Assembly (NCBI GenBank): GCA_000018565.1
Contig: CP000875.1
Location: 1,999,199-2,063,198 of the forward strand
DNA: 64,000 nucleotides
Origin: Herpetosiphon aurantiacus DSM 785
GTDB taxonomy: Bacteria; Chloroflexota; Chloroflexia; Chloroflexales; Herpetosiphonaceae
Direction: 5' to 3'
Each line of letters starts with the position of its first letter. Within the stretch, counting starts at the first letter, position 1. Shown piece by piece: positions 1 through 7,661 of the stretch. The notes below the pieces were generated by a model that was not told the DNA's origin, ran no database searches, and was given only the letters and a program-made list of their open reading frames with translations. The translations under genes and the position numbers were made by a program.

Positions 1-705
1 TTCGGTGATCGCTGCGCCTGGACATGAAGGTTTATTGTAATCGCGGTGCGATGAAATGCCACCACCAAATTTCTGATAGCGAATCTCAAAGCTGTTTAAT
101 TTGCGTTTGAGCACTGCCACCGCATGGCCAACCAGGGCTGCAACGGGAGCCGACCACTGGGTTTTTTCAAAATAGCCACATACTTCGATGCCGATTGAAT
201 ATTGCAATGTACCTTTACTATCGCGATAGCCATTACCTTGAGCGGCGTGAATCCCTTGATCGTACATCGGCGTGAACAACCAAATCCAGGTTTCATCGAT
301 AAATAAGTGTGGGCCACGATCCCAGCCAGCGCTGGTGCGATAGTATTCGCGCAGGGTTTCGAGCTGTTTGAGGCGTTTGCGGTAAATTTGGCCTTCGCTC
401 AAACCAGTTTCTTGGTTATCCCAGCGCCAGCCTGAGGGGTAAGGAGCAGCGGCAGTACTTGGTACAGCGGTATGGTGCAACACCACAAAGTTAGGTGGCA
501 CAGCCCCAAAGTTATAGGTATCGACGTAATGGGTAAATTCATCGGCTTTCAGACCCTGACCGACATACAAAAACTGGTCAACAGGCACGACCCCGCGCGT
601 GCCTTCCTCGCTGAGCGTATCTTCATGCGGCATCGCATCTTTGGGGTCAGGCAAATCAAATTCGGGTAAGGGTTCGTCGTGCAGCGGTTGATTGGCATCA
701 GTCAT
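1..705 (-). CDS. N-acetylmuramoyl-L-alanine amidase (Amidase_2/PGRP fold), partial
   Basis: Reading the minus strand from the ATG at 705 gives 235 uninterrupted codons that run off the left edge, so the C-terminus is missing. The start is supported by GGAG six bases upstream of the ATG. After an acidic N-terminal stretch of about 70 residues come the features of the zinc amidase fold: FVVLHHTA, GWDRGPHLFI, QGIHA, SIGIEVCGYF and SHRDYNKPSCPGAA. In this family the first His, the His of SHRD and the Cys of CPG bind zinc and cleave the amide between MurNAc and L-Ala of peptidoglycan. No signal peptide is visible at the start. The gene lies 99 bases downstream of the prenyltransferase on the same strand. 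It could belong to an autolysin, to a phage-like lytic protein or to recycling; the missing end prevents a choice. Confidence 0.82.
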   Translation of the reverse strand, partial: MTDANQPLHDEPLPEFDLPDPKDAMPHEDTLSEEGTRGVVPVDQFLYVGQGLKADEFTHYVDTYNFGAVPPNFVVLHHTAVPSTAAAPYPSGWRWDNQETGLSEGQIYRKRLKQLETLREYYRTSAGWDRGPHLFIDETWIWLFTPMYDQGIHAAQGNGYRDSKGTLQYSIGIEVCGYFEKTQWSAPVAALVGHAVAVLKRKLNSFEIRYQKFGGGISSHRDYNKPSCPGAAITE

Positions 706-804
706 TGATTGATCTCCTTCGCACAAAACACCGAGAACAGCCCAATTATACAATTCAAGCTTAGAGGTTGGCTAGGTACGATTATCGCCCTAGCCAATTC
801 GAGC

Positions 805-1671
805 CTAGTTGCCAACATACAAACTAGTGAGCGTAAAAAGAAAGAGCACGCCAGCGATATAGCTATTCACATTGAAAAAGGCAATATCAATTTTGGAAAG
901 ATCGCGGGGGTTGATTAAGCTGTGTTCGTAGACCAACAAGCCTGCTGCCGCCGCAACCCCAACGTAAAACGGCCAACTTAGGCTTAACGAAACTCCCACC
1001 GCCAGCAACAAACCAATCATCGCAATATGGCAAATTTTGGCGACACGCAGCGAGGTGGCAATGCTAAAACGAGCAGGCAATGAGTGTAAACCTTCCTTGC
1101 GATCAAAGTCAACATCTTGGCAGGCGTAAATTAAATCAAAGCCGGCAATCCAAATGCCGACTGCTGCTGCTAATAAAATCATCGAAAGCCGAAAATTGGG
1201 ATCAACGGCCAGCCAACCGCCAGCAGGCGCAATGGCATCAGTAAAGCCTAAACCAAAGTGGCACAACCACGTAAAGCGCTTCATGTAGGAATAACCTGTC
1301 AGGGCAATTAACGCAATTGGCGAGAGTAGCAAACACAATGGGTTGAGCAACCCAGCCGAAATCACTAAAACCGCCAACGAAACTAAACCAACGATCAAGA
1401 CTGATGTGGCTGAAAGTGTCCCAGCAGGAATTGGCCGAATGCTGGTGCGCGGATTACGCGCATCAAAATGGCGATCGAGATAGCGATTAAAGGACATCGC
1501 GGCGGTGCGTGCCGCCACCATCGCTAAAGTCACTAAGATCAGCGGTTGCCAACCAGGGAATTGTTTATTGGCTAAAAACAGACCCAAATAGGCGAAGGGT
1601 AGGGCAAAAACCGTGTGTTCTACCTTGATATTGATCGCGGTTTGGTGCAAGGTTTGGCGTAAACTTGTCAT
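805..1671 (-). CDS. mqnP: UbiA-family prenyltransferase, probably MqnP-like (menaquinone pathway)
   Basis: A 288-residue integral membrane protein with 8-9 hydrophobic segments. It carries the two Asp-rich motifs of the UbiA family: N62-x3-D66-x3-D70 (NRYLDRHFD) and D186-x-D188-x-D190 (DVDFDRKEG). These bind the Mg-diphosphate of a polyprenyl donor, and the enzyme joins the prenyl chain to an aromatic acceptor in the membrane. The N-terminal IKVEHTVFALPFAYLG is typical of the UbiA-like subgroup annotated as 4-hydroxybenzoate polyprenyltransferase or MqnP of the futalosine route. As Chloroflexota use menaquinone, MqnP is the better guess, but no other menaquinone gene lies in the window. The ATG at 1671 is preceded by AGGA. 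The 264-base gap to serC holds the divergent serC promoter. Confidence 0.85.
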   Translation of the reverse strand: MTSLRQTLHQTAINIKVEHTVFALPFAYLGLFLANKQFPGWQPLILVTLAMVAARTAAMSFNRYLDRHFDARNPRTSIRPIPAGTLSATSVLIVGLVSLAVLVISAGLLNPLCLLLSPIALIALTGYSYMKRFTWLCHFGLGFTDAIAPAGGWLAVDPNFRLSMILLAAAVGIWIAGFDLIYACQDVDFDRKEGLHSLPARFSIATSLRVAKICHIAMIGLLLAVGVSLSLSWPFYVGVAAAAGLLVYEHSLINPRDLSKIDIAFFNVNSYIAGVLFLFTLTSLYVGN

Positions 1672-1792
1672 GCTGCGTTTCCTATGGTCGATAAATCAAG
1701 CCTCTCTCTGTATTCATTATATAGCAGCAGCATGCTTGTGGTAATCCTACTTTGTGCTCGCTATTCGGGCTACTATGCCAATTAATCAGGCT

Positions 1793-1821
1793 TTGACTTT
1801 TATGCCAGCATTCCCTACAAT
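1793..1821 (+). promoter_or_regulatory. Sigma-70-type promoter of serC
   Basis: TTGACT at 1793-1798 and TACAAT at 1816-1821 are separated by 17 bases. Transcription would start near 1828 and give a leader of about 108 bases before the serC ATG at 1936. Confidence 0.6.
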
Positions 1822-1873
1822 GTGCCTTGTATCACAAACTGCTGGCAATGCTGCCTGAGCTAAACGACCACCT

Positions 1874-1913
1874 CGTGTTCAACGTTGAATACGTTTGGAT
1901 AGGGGCTTTTTTT
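1874..1913 (+). promoter_or_regulatory. Hairpin and T-run in the serC leader (possible attenuator)
   Basis: A 9-bp stem (1874-1882 with 1885-1893, one G-U pair) lies in the predicted leader and is followed 13 bases later by seven T at 1907-1913. The distance between stem and T-run is not classical for an intrinsic terminator, so attenuation is only a possibility. Confidence 0.25.
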
Positions 1914-1935
1914 GTTTGCGCCGAGGAGTGTACAA

Positions 1936-3018
1936 ATGACGGTCTACAACTTCAATGCCGGTCCTGCGATTTTGCCACCCAGTGTTTTGAGCCAAGCCCA
2001 AGAAGAACTTCGCGATTTTGCGGGCACTGGCATTTCGGTGATGGAAACCAGCCATCGCGCTAAAGAATTCGAAGCGGTTAATAACGAAGTCGAAGCTCGT
2101 TTTAAGGCTTTGCTGGGCATCGAAAGCGGCTATCGGGTTTTGTTGCTACAAGGCGGAGCCAGCACCCAATTTGCCATGATTCCCATGAATTTCTTGGGAG
2201 CGGATCAGGTTGCTGATTACATCATCACGGGCACATGGGCCGAAAAAGCCCGTGATGAAGCCCAAAAAATCGGCAAGGTGCATATTGCGGCTACTACTGA
2301 AGCCGAAAATCACAACCGTATCCCCAGCCAAACTGAACTGCAATTCAGCGAAAATCCAGTGTATGTGCACTTAACCACCAATAACACGATTTATGGCACC
2401 CAATGGCAGAGCACCCCGGAAACCAACGGCGTGCCAATTGTCGCCGATATGAGCAGCGATATTTTTTCGCGGCCTTTCGATGCTAGCAAGTTTGGTTTAG
2501 TCTATGCTGGCGCACAGAAAAATCTTGGGCCTTCTGGCGTAACTGTGGTGCTGATTCGCGAAGATTGGCTGGATAAAGGCGCGAAAAACGTGCCCACTAT
2601 GTTGCGCTATAGCACGCACGCTAAAAACAACTCGCTCTATAACACCCCACCAACTTTTGGGGTCTATATGCTGAACCTCGTTTTAGCTTGGATTCAAGAG
2701 CAAGGTGGTTTGGCGGGCATGGCTGAATACAACACCCGTAAAGCCAATGTTGTCTATAATGCGATCGATAATTCGGGTGGTTTCTATCGTGGTCATGCCG
2801 TGGCTGATAGCCGCTCCCAAATGAATGTAACCTTTAATCTACCCACCCAAGAGCTTGAAAAGCAATTCTTGGCCGAAGCCAAAGCCCAAGGCATGATCGG
2901 CTTGCCAGGTCACCGTTCGGTTGGCGGGGTGCGGGCCTCGATCTACAATGCCATGAGCATCGAAGGGGTTGAAGCCCTCGCCAGCTTTATGGCCCATTTT
3001 GCCGCCAAACAAGGCTAG
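1936..3018 (+). CDS. serC: Phosphoserine aminotransferase
   Basis: SerC converts 3-phosphohydroxypyruvate and glutamate to 3-phosphoserine in serine synthesis, and also acts in pyridoxal phosphate synthesis in some bacteria; it is a cytoplasmic PLP enzyme. The 360-residue protein starts MTVYNFNAGPAILPPSVL, the typical SerC opening. It continues with HRAKEFEA, the LLLQGGASTQFAMIPMN segment, VADMSSDIFSRP, and the PLP lysine in YAGAQKNLGPSG. It ends with GLPGHRSVGGVRASIYNAM. An in-frame upstream start at 1912 exists, but GAGGAG at 1923-1928 places initiation at 1936. It is a single gene ending in a bidirectional terminator that it shares with the convergent iron transporter operon. Confidence 0.96.
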   Translation: MTVYNFNAGPAILPPSVLSQAQEELRDFAGTGISVMETSHRAKEFEAVNNEVEARFKALLGIESGYRVLLLQGGASTQFAMIPMNFLGADQVADYIITGTWAEKARDEAQKIGKVHIAATTEAENHNRIPSQTELQFSENPVYVHLTTNNTIYGTQWQSTPETNGVPIVADMSSDIFSRPFDASKFGLVYAGAQKNLGPSGVTVVLIREDWLDKGAKNVPTMLRYSTHAKNNSLYNTPPTFGVYMLNLVLAWIQEQGGLAGMAEYNTRKANVVYNAIDNSGGFYRGHAVADSRSQMNVTFNLPTQELEKQFLAEAKAQGMIGLPGHRSVGGVRASIYNAMSIEGVEALASFMAHFAAKQG

Positions 3019-3030
3019 TTAACTGCAATC

Positions 3031-3072
3031 AAGCGCTCAGCGACAGGATGGTGAGCCTGTTGCTGAGCGCTT
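3031..3072. terminator. Bidirectional terminator between serC and fbpC
   Basis: A 17-bp stem (3031-3047 with 3056-3072, around AGCGCTCAGC) lies between the convergent stops of serC and the ABC ATPase gene. Confidence 0.6.
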
Positions 3073-3080
3073 TGCTGAGC

Positions 3081-4109
3081 TTATTCTGCTTGAAATGCCA
3101 CAACTGGGCCTTGGACACTCACGCCGACTTGCATTTTAGGCGCAAGATCGAGCCTTGGGCCAGTTCGCGCCGCAATCGTTAAATTGCCTATTTGCAGATC
3201 GATCAGTTGATCGTGGCCATAAAAGCGTTGACCCATGATCTGACCATGACCGCTTGGGTCGGGCACTAGATTCAGCGCTTCAGGCCGAATCATCAGGGTC
3301 ACTGGGCCATGCATTGGTTTGGTTAAGAGCAATTGGCCTAAAGCGCACTCAACTCGATTTTCTCGCGCAACCCCAGGCAAAAAGTTGGCCTCGCCCACAA
3401 ATTCGGCCACGGCTCGGCTGGTTGGGCGCAAATAAAGTTCATGCGGGGTGGCGCTTTGCAAAACCTTGCCCCCAAGCATCACGGTTACTTGATCGGCTAA
3501 GCTCAAGGCTTCTTCTTGATCATGAGTTACAAACAGGGCCGTCGCCCCAACTTGGCGCAAAATCTGTTTGGTGGCCGTGCGTACTTGGTCGCGCAAGCCT
3601 GCATCGAGGTTGGAAAAAGGCTCATCGAGTAGTAATAATTGAGGTTTGGGTGCTAAGGCGCGGGCGAGAGCGACCCGCTGTTGTTGACCACCCGAAAGCT
3701 CATGGGGCATGCGCTGGGCTAAACCACTCAATCCAACGAGTTCCAGTAATTCGTCAATCCGTTGTTGTTTATGAGTTTGACGACTCAAGCCATAGCCAAT
3801 ATTTTGGCCGACTGTCAAATGGGGAAACAAGGCATACTCTTGAAACACCATGCCAATCTGGCGTTGCTCAGGCGGAACTTGGCGATGGCTATTGGCGATT
3901 TCGCGCTGGCCAAGCCAAATCTGGCCTTGATCAAGCGTTTCAAAACCAGCAATCAAGCGGAGTAAGGTAGTTTTGCCACAGCCCGAAGGCCCAAGCAACG
4001 CCCCCAAACTGCCTTGGGGCAACTGAAAATCAACCTGATCTAGAACGGTAGTTGCATTGAAGGTTTTGCTAACGCCCCGACAGTTAATGGCTAAATTGGC
4101 TGTTTGCAT
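3081..4109 (-). CDS. fbpC: Ferric iron ABC transporter, ATP-binding protein
   Basis: A 342-residue ABC ATPase of the FbpC/PotA type that powers import through the permease encoded just upstream. It shows Walker A GPSGCGKTT, the Q-loop region GMVFQEYALFPHLTVGQNI, signature LSGGQQQR, Walker B LLLLDEP, the D-loop SNLD and the H-loop FVTHDQEEA. A C-terminal TOBE-like domain of about 100 residues follows, as in transporters for iron, polyamine and similar ligands. The ATG at 4109 (MQTANLAIN) was chosen because GTGAG precedes it and because the next upstream start would overlap the permease gene without a ribosome site. It is the last gene of the binding protein-permease-ATPase operon. Confidence 0.9.
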   Translation of the reverse strand: MQTANLAINCRGVSKTFNATTVLDQVDFQLPQGSLGALLGPSGCGKTTLLRLIAGFETLDQGQIWLGQREIANSHRQVPPEQRQIGMVFQEYALFPHLTVGQNIGYGLSRQTHKQQRIDELLELVGLSGLAQRMPHELSGGQQQRVALARALAPKPQLLLLDEPFSNLDAGLRDQVRTATKQILRQVGATALFVTHDQEEALSLADQVTVMLGGKVLQSATPHELYLRPTSRAVAEFVGEANFLPGVARENRVECALGQLLLTKPMHGPVTLMIRPEALNLVPDPSGHGQIMGQRFYGHDQLIDLQIGNLTIAARTGPRLDLAPKMQVGVSVQGPVVAFQAE

Positions 4110-4119
4110 GGCTGTGATC

Positions 4120-5712
4120 TCACGTTTTGCGTTCATTGGCCAGCAGCAAGGCCAACGAAGCACCTGCTGCGACCATCAACAATAACGCTGGTAAGGCGGT
4201 CTGGGAAAACCGTAATTCGGCGGTGTTGTTCCAAATATCGGTGGCCAAGGTATGAAAGCCAGTTGGCCCCAAAAGTAAGGTTGCTGGTAATTCTTTCAAG
4301 GTTGATAGAAATACCAAGGCCGCACCAGAAATAATCCCTGGCCGTAATAATGGTAAGGTGACACTCAGCACCACCCGCCAAGCTGGCTGGCCCAGCGAAC
4401 GCCCAGCTTCTTCCAAGCGCGGATTAATTTGTAACAAACTGGTGCGTAGGCTGCCAATCGCTTGCGGCAAAAAGCGCACAGCATAGGCCAAAATCAACAA
4501 ACCCAAGGTTTGGTAGGCCCAAGGCAGATAATTCGCACCCCAAAAAACCAAGGCTAGCGCCACCACAATTCCAGGCAGCGCATAGCCAACATAGGTTGCC
4601 CGCTCGATCAAACTGGTCAGACGGCTGGGATAGCGCACGGCCAAGAAAACCACTGGAAAGGCCAAAACAATCGTGACCAAGGCCGCTAAACTAGCAGCCA
4701 GCAGCGAATTGGCTAAATCTGTTAGTTGTAAATTCCAAGTTTGGCCTGCACGCAAGCCGATAATTAGCCACGCCACAATTGCCACAATTGGCAAAACAAC
4801 CGCAAACAGCACCACAATTGCGCAGAAGATTAAGGCAGGCCAGCGCCAAATCCCTAATCCGACTAATTTGGGTTGGCGGCTAACTCCCGCCGACGAGCGA
4901 TAATAACGGGCACGGCCACGACTCAAGGCTTCGGCGGTCAATAAACCACAGGCCAAACCAACTAGCAACAACGATAACACCGCCGCCCCAGTTCGATCAA
5001 ATGAGGCGCGATATTGCAGATAAATCGCTCGTGTAAACGAATTGTAGCGCAATAACGAAACTGCCCCGAAATCGCTCAAGGCATATAGGATCACCAATAA
5101 ACTGCCTGCCGCCAAGGCTGGCCGCAACTGTGGCAGCGTGATCCGCCAAAAAATGTGGCTTGAGCGTTGACCAAGTGATCGGGCAGCTTCTTCTAGCGCG
5201 GGGTCGAGTTTGCGCAAGGCAACCCGCACATTTAATACAATGTAGGGATAGCCAAATAGAATCAGTGCTCCGGCAGCGCCCCAAAAGCCATACACTTCGG
5301 GCAAGCGCTCAACTCCCAACGGTTCGAGCCATTGCTGCACTAAGCCACGTGGCCCGAGCACCGCGATAATCGCCCATGCCCCGATGTAGGAAGGAATCGC
5401 CATTGGTAGCATAATTAATGTTAGCCAAATTCGCGCTCCTGGTAAATTGGTGCGAGTGGTCAGCCAAGCTAAGGGCAGCCCGATCAAGAGCGAGCCAGCG
5501 GTCACCGTGATCGCCAGTAGCGCCGAGCCAGTGAACACGCGCAAGGTGCTAGGGCGTTGTAATTGAGCCCATGCTGTCGAGCCGGCCTCGCTGGTACGCA
5601 ACAGCAAATAACCAACTGGCAAAACCATGATTAACGCAATCAGGCCAGCACTGATCGTTAAGAACAGTGCTGACCAACGGCCAGATCGAAAGCGCAAATG
5701 TTTAAAAACCAT
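4120..5712 (-). CDS. fbpB: Ferric iron ABC transporter, fused permease
   Basis: A 530-residue protein with about 12 transmembrane segments made of two homologous halves, the architecture of FbpB/SfuB permeases in which two BPD_transp_1 domains are fused. Both halves carry an EAA-type cytoplasmic loop that docks the ATPase: EEAARSLGQRSSHIFWRITL in the first and EEAGRSLGQPAWRVVLSVTL in the second. It would move Fe(III), delivered by the lipoprotein encoded upstream, across the cytoplasmic membrane. The start codon is ATG with GAG upstream. The gap to the binding protein gene is 36 bases and the gap to the ATPase gene is 10 bases, so the three genes form one operon. Confidence 0.9.
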   Translation of the reverse strand: MVFKHLRFRSGRWSALFLTISAGLIALIMVLPVGYLLLRTSEAGSTAWAQLQRPSTLRVFTGSALLAITVTAGSLLIGLPLAWLTTRTNLPGARIWLTLIMLPMAIPSYIGAWAIIAVLGPRGLVQQWLEPLGVERLPEVYGFWGAAGALILFGYPYIVLNVRVALRKLDPALEEAARSLGQRSSHIFWRITLPQLRPALAAGSLLVILYALSDFGAVSLLRYNSFTRAIYLQYRASFDRTGAAVLSLLLVGLACGLLTAEALSRGRARYYRSSAGVSRQPKLVGLGIWRWPALIFCAIVVLFAVVLPIVAIVAWLIIGLRAGQTWNLQLTDLANSLLAASLAALVTIVLAFPVVFLAVRYPSRLTSLIERATYVGYALPGIVVALALVFWGANYLPWAYQTLGLLILAYAVRFLPQAIGSLRTSLLQINPRLEEAGRSLGQPAWRVVLSVTLPLLRPGIISGAALVFLSTLKELPATLLLGPTGFHTLATDIWNNTAELRFSQTALPALLLMVAAGASLALLLANERKT

Positions 5713-5748
5713 AGCTCAATCTAGCAAGCCAAGCTTGCAATGACGTGC

Positions 5749-6888
5749 TTATTGGATCGCCCCAACATCTTGCAACAATTCTAAGGTTCCTTGCAAATCT
5801 TTCAAATTGCTCAAATCGATGTTTGGGGTAATAATTTCGCCCAATGGCTTGATTGCTGGGTTGGTAATAATTCCAGCTACCAAGGGATATTCATTGGTTT
5901 TATCGGCGAAATAGAGTTGGGCACCGTCGCTCAACAAATAATTAGCAAAGGTTTGAGCGGCTTCAGGATTCTTGGCAGTTTTGAGCACACCCACGCCAGC
6001 AACATTCACCAACGAGCCAATATCGCCATTGCCGAAGTAGTGGTTAGCAGCCTTGGCATCTGGTTGCTCTTTTTTCAAGGCAAACAAGTAGTAGTGATTG
6101 ACCAAGCCGGTATCAACTTCGCCACTCGCAACGGCTTTGACAATCGCTGAGTTCGATTCATAGACTTTAACGTCGTTGGCGATCATGCCTTCGAGCCATT
6201 GTTTGGCCATATCTTCACCTTGGCTTACCCGCAATGCGGTGACAAAGGCTTGCAATGAACCATTGGTTGGAGCCCAAGCGACCCGACCTTTCCACTCTGG
6301 TTTGGTCAAATCAAGAATCGAAGCTGGCAAATCGGTGCTGGTCAAGACATCGGTGTTATAAACCAAAACCCGAGCGCGACCCGAAGCACCAACCCATGTG
6401 CCTTCGCTTGAAACAAAACGTGGATCAACCAAGTTCAACAATGACCGATCAAGTTGCACAAAGCGATCGCTCAATGCGCCTAATGCACCAGCATCTTGGC
6501 CGAAGAAGACATCGGCTGGGCTATTATCGCCTTCTTCAAGAATTTGCGCGGCCATCTCGGCAGTATCGCCATAGCGTACTTCGACGGCAATCCCAGTTTC
6601 TTGGGTAAAAAGCTCCAACAAGGGAGCAACTAAGCTTTCTGAACGCCCTGAATATACAACCAAACTGCCGCCAGCTGGCTCAGTGGTGGTGGTGGTTGGC
6701 ACGGTTGGCGAAACCTCAGCAATAGCAGTCACTTCGACGGTAGCAGTAGCTTCGGCTGCGCTAGCGGTCGTTGGGGTTGCTGCAGCGGTGGTTGGTGCTG
6801 TTACAGCCGTTGGAGTTGCTTCCCCACCACAGGCTGCAATCACAATGCTCAGACAGAGCAACAGCATCAAAGAACGCACAAGTTTCAC
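5749..6888 (-). CDS. fbpA: Ferric iron ABC transporter, substrate-binding lipoprotein
   Basis: A periplasmic-type binding protein (family 1, FbpA/IdiA class) of 379 residues that hands ferric iron to FbpBC. Translation starts at GTG 6888, because AAGGAG lies six bases upstream and is itself read as codons in the longer frame. A lipoprotein signal ends in IAAC with Cys20. A low-complexity Ala/Thr/Pro linker of about 50 residues follows before the folded domain starts at LVVYSGRSESLVAPLLELF. The segments ADVFFGQDAGALGAL, GRARVLVYNTD and GLVNHYYLFAL are typical of iron-binding members; the paired tyrosines in NHYYLF match the iron-ligand tyrosines of the family. The upstream region carries a long palindrome (6952-6986), a candidate operator. 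Other anions or sugars are possible ligands, but iron fits the whole operon best. Confidence 0.9.
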   Translation of the reverse strand: MKLVRSLMLLLCLSIVIAACGGEATPTAVTAPTTAAATPTTASAAEATATVEVTAIAEVSPTVPTTTTTEPAGGSLVVYSGRSESLVAPLLELFTQETGIAVEVRYGDTAEMAAQILEEGDNSPADVFFGQDAGALGALSDRFVQLDRSLLNLVDPRFVSSEGTWVGASGRARVLVYNTDVLTSTDLPASILDLTKPEWKGRVAWAPTNGSLQAFVTALRVSQGEDMAKQWLEGMIANDVKVYESNSAIVKAVASGEVDTGLVNHYYLFALKKEQPDAKAANHYFGNGDIGSLVNVAGVGVLKTAKNPEAAQTFANYLLSDGAQLYFADKTNEYPLVAGIITNPAIKPLGEIITPNIDLSNLKDLQGTLELLQDVGAIQ

Positions 6889-6951
6889 GAAGTACTCCTT
6901 AGCCAACTTGCTCGATCATTGAGCAAGCTTTAGCAAGTATTTATCACAATG

Positions 6952-6986
6952 GTAAAAACTATTTTTTCTGAAAAAACAGTTTTTAT
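6952..6986. promoter_or_regulatory. 35-base palindrome upstream of fbpABC, candidate operator
   Basis: Two 17-base arms (6952-6968 and 6970-6986) are inverted copies with two mismatches. The left arm begins GTAAAAACT and the right arm ends AGTTTTTAT. It lies 64 bases upstream of the fbpA start. GTAAAAAC also occurs in the leader of the siderophore operon at 21.5-21.7 kb, suggesting a common metal-responsive regulator. The rest of the 6889-7256 gap holds a doubled CTTGAATCCCCCT near 7150-7190 and nothing else I recognise. Confidence 0.4.
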
Positions 6987-7256
6987 CAGGCGGAAGTATA
7001 ACGCCCACGATTGCTCATGTCAAATAGTTGTGCCTTGGAGATTTTTATTCCAGCACTATAGTATGCAATTTGGCTGATTATTGTTACTTGCTAAAACGAA
7101 GAGTTAAATTGGGTCATCTAAGCGCTATTTACCGCTATTGTGAGCGTTCCCTGCTTGAATCCCCCTGATTTCCGCTTGAATCCCCCTCTCGCCATTAGAT
7201 CTATCTTCCCCTAGAGTAACGTTACAATCTCGTAATAGCGGAAGGATTGAATAATC

Positions 7257-7661
7257 ATGCGAATTATCAAACGGGGAATTCTGCTTGGCCTGCTTGGCCT
7301 TATGACTATGGTTGGTAGTGTTGTAACCCGACCTAGCACGCCGGCCGACGCTGCGAAGCTATGTCTTCAATTTCTCTACGATGTGAATTACCCTGATGGC
7401 ACAGTTGTGGGCAAAAACCGCCAATTGCGTAAAGAGTGGCAGGTTTTCAACTGTGGAACCCGAACTTGGGGCACGAGTTTTACATTCCGCCGCGTATCAC
7501 ATCTCTTTCCAGTTGGGGCATTTGCAACTGGCGCTTTTAACTTAACCAGCCCTATTGCTGGCAACCAACAAGGAACGATCTATGTGGACTTAACCACTGG
7601 CTCGGAAAGTGGAAATTTCAAAGCCTCGTATCAACTGTATACGCCGGGCGAAAAAGCATGA
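7257..7661 (+). CDS. Secreted Ig-like (NBR1-type) domain protein, C-terminus cut off by an IS element
   Basis: 134 codons beginning with a signal peptide (RGILLGLLGLMTMVGSVV, cleavage near ADA) followed by one beta-rich domain. LYDVNYPDGTVVGKNRQLRK, then EWQVFNCGTRTWG and further strands resemble the Ig-like domain found next to BRCA1 (NBR1 type), which is common in Chloroflexota surface proteins. The function is unknown; such domains bind partners or polymers. The stop TGA at 7659-7661 is not native: it is formed by the first bases of the inserted element. Joining the codon GCA at 7656-7658 to the sequence after the insertion (9538 onward) restores a frame that adds FGDIFWFDLTIN and then TAG, which closes the domain. 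The native protein was therefore 146 residues. The start has AAGGA upstream. Confidence 0.8.
   Translation: MRIIKRGILLGLLGLMTMVGSVVTRPSTPADAAKLCLQFLYDVNYPDGTVVGKNRQLRKEWQVFNCGTRTWGTSFTFRRVSHLFPVGAFATGAFNLTSPIAGNQQGTIYVDLTTGSESGNFKASYQLYTPGEKA

Noticed and set aside
1-705. Small open frames on both strands at the left edge as genes
   Set aside because: They are shadows of the amidase gene, which is open from 705 through the edge and carries all zinc-amidase motifs.
3254-3970. Long open frame (238 codons) antisense to the iron ABC ATPase gene
   Set aside because: It mirrors the codons of a well-supported conserved gene, has no ribosome site and no recognisable domain.
7143-7192. Doubled CTTGAATCCCCCT as an operator or repeat element
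   Set aside because: Only two short copies in simple sequence with no symmetry; insufficient to call a site.
7659-7661. TGA at the end of the Ig-like gene as its natural stop
   Set aside because: It is supplied by the first three bases of the insertion element; the native TAG is at 9574-9576.
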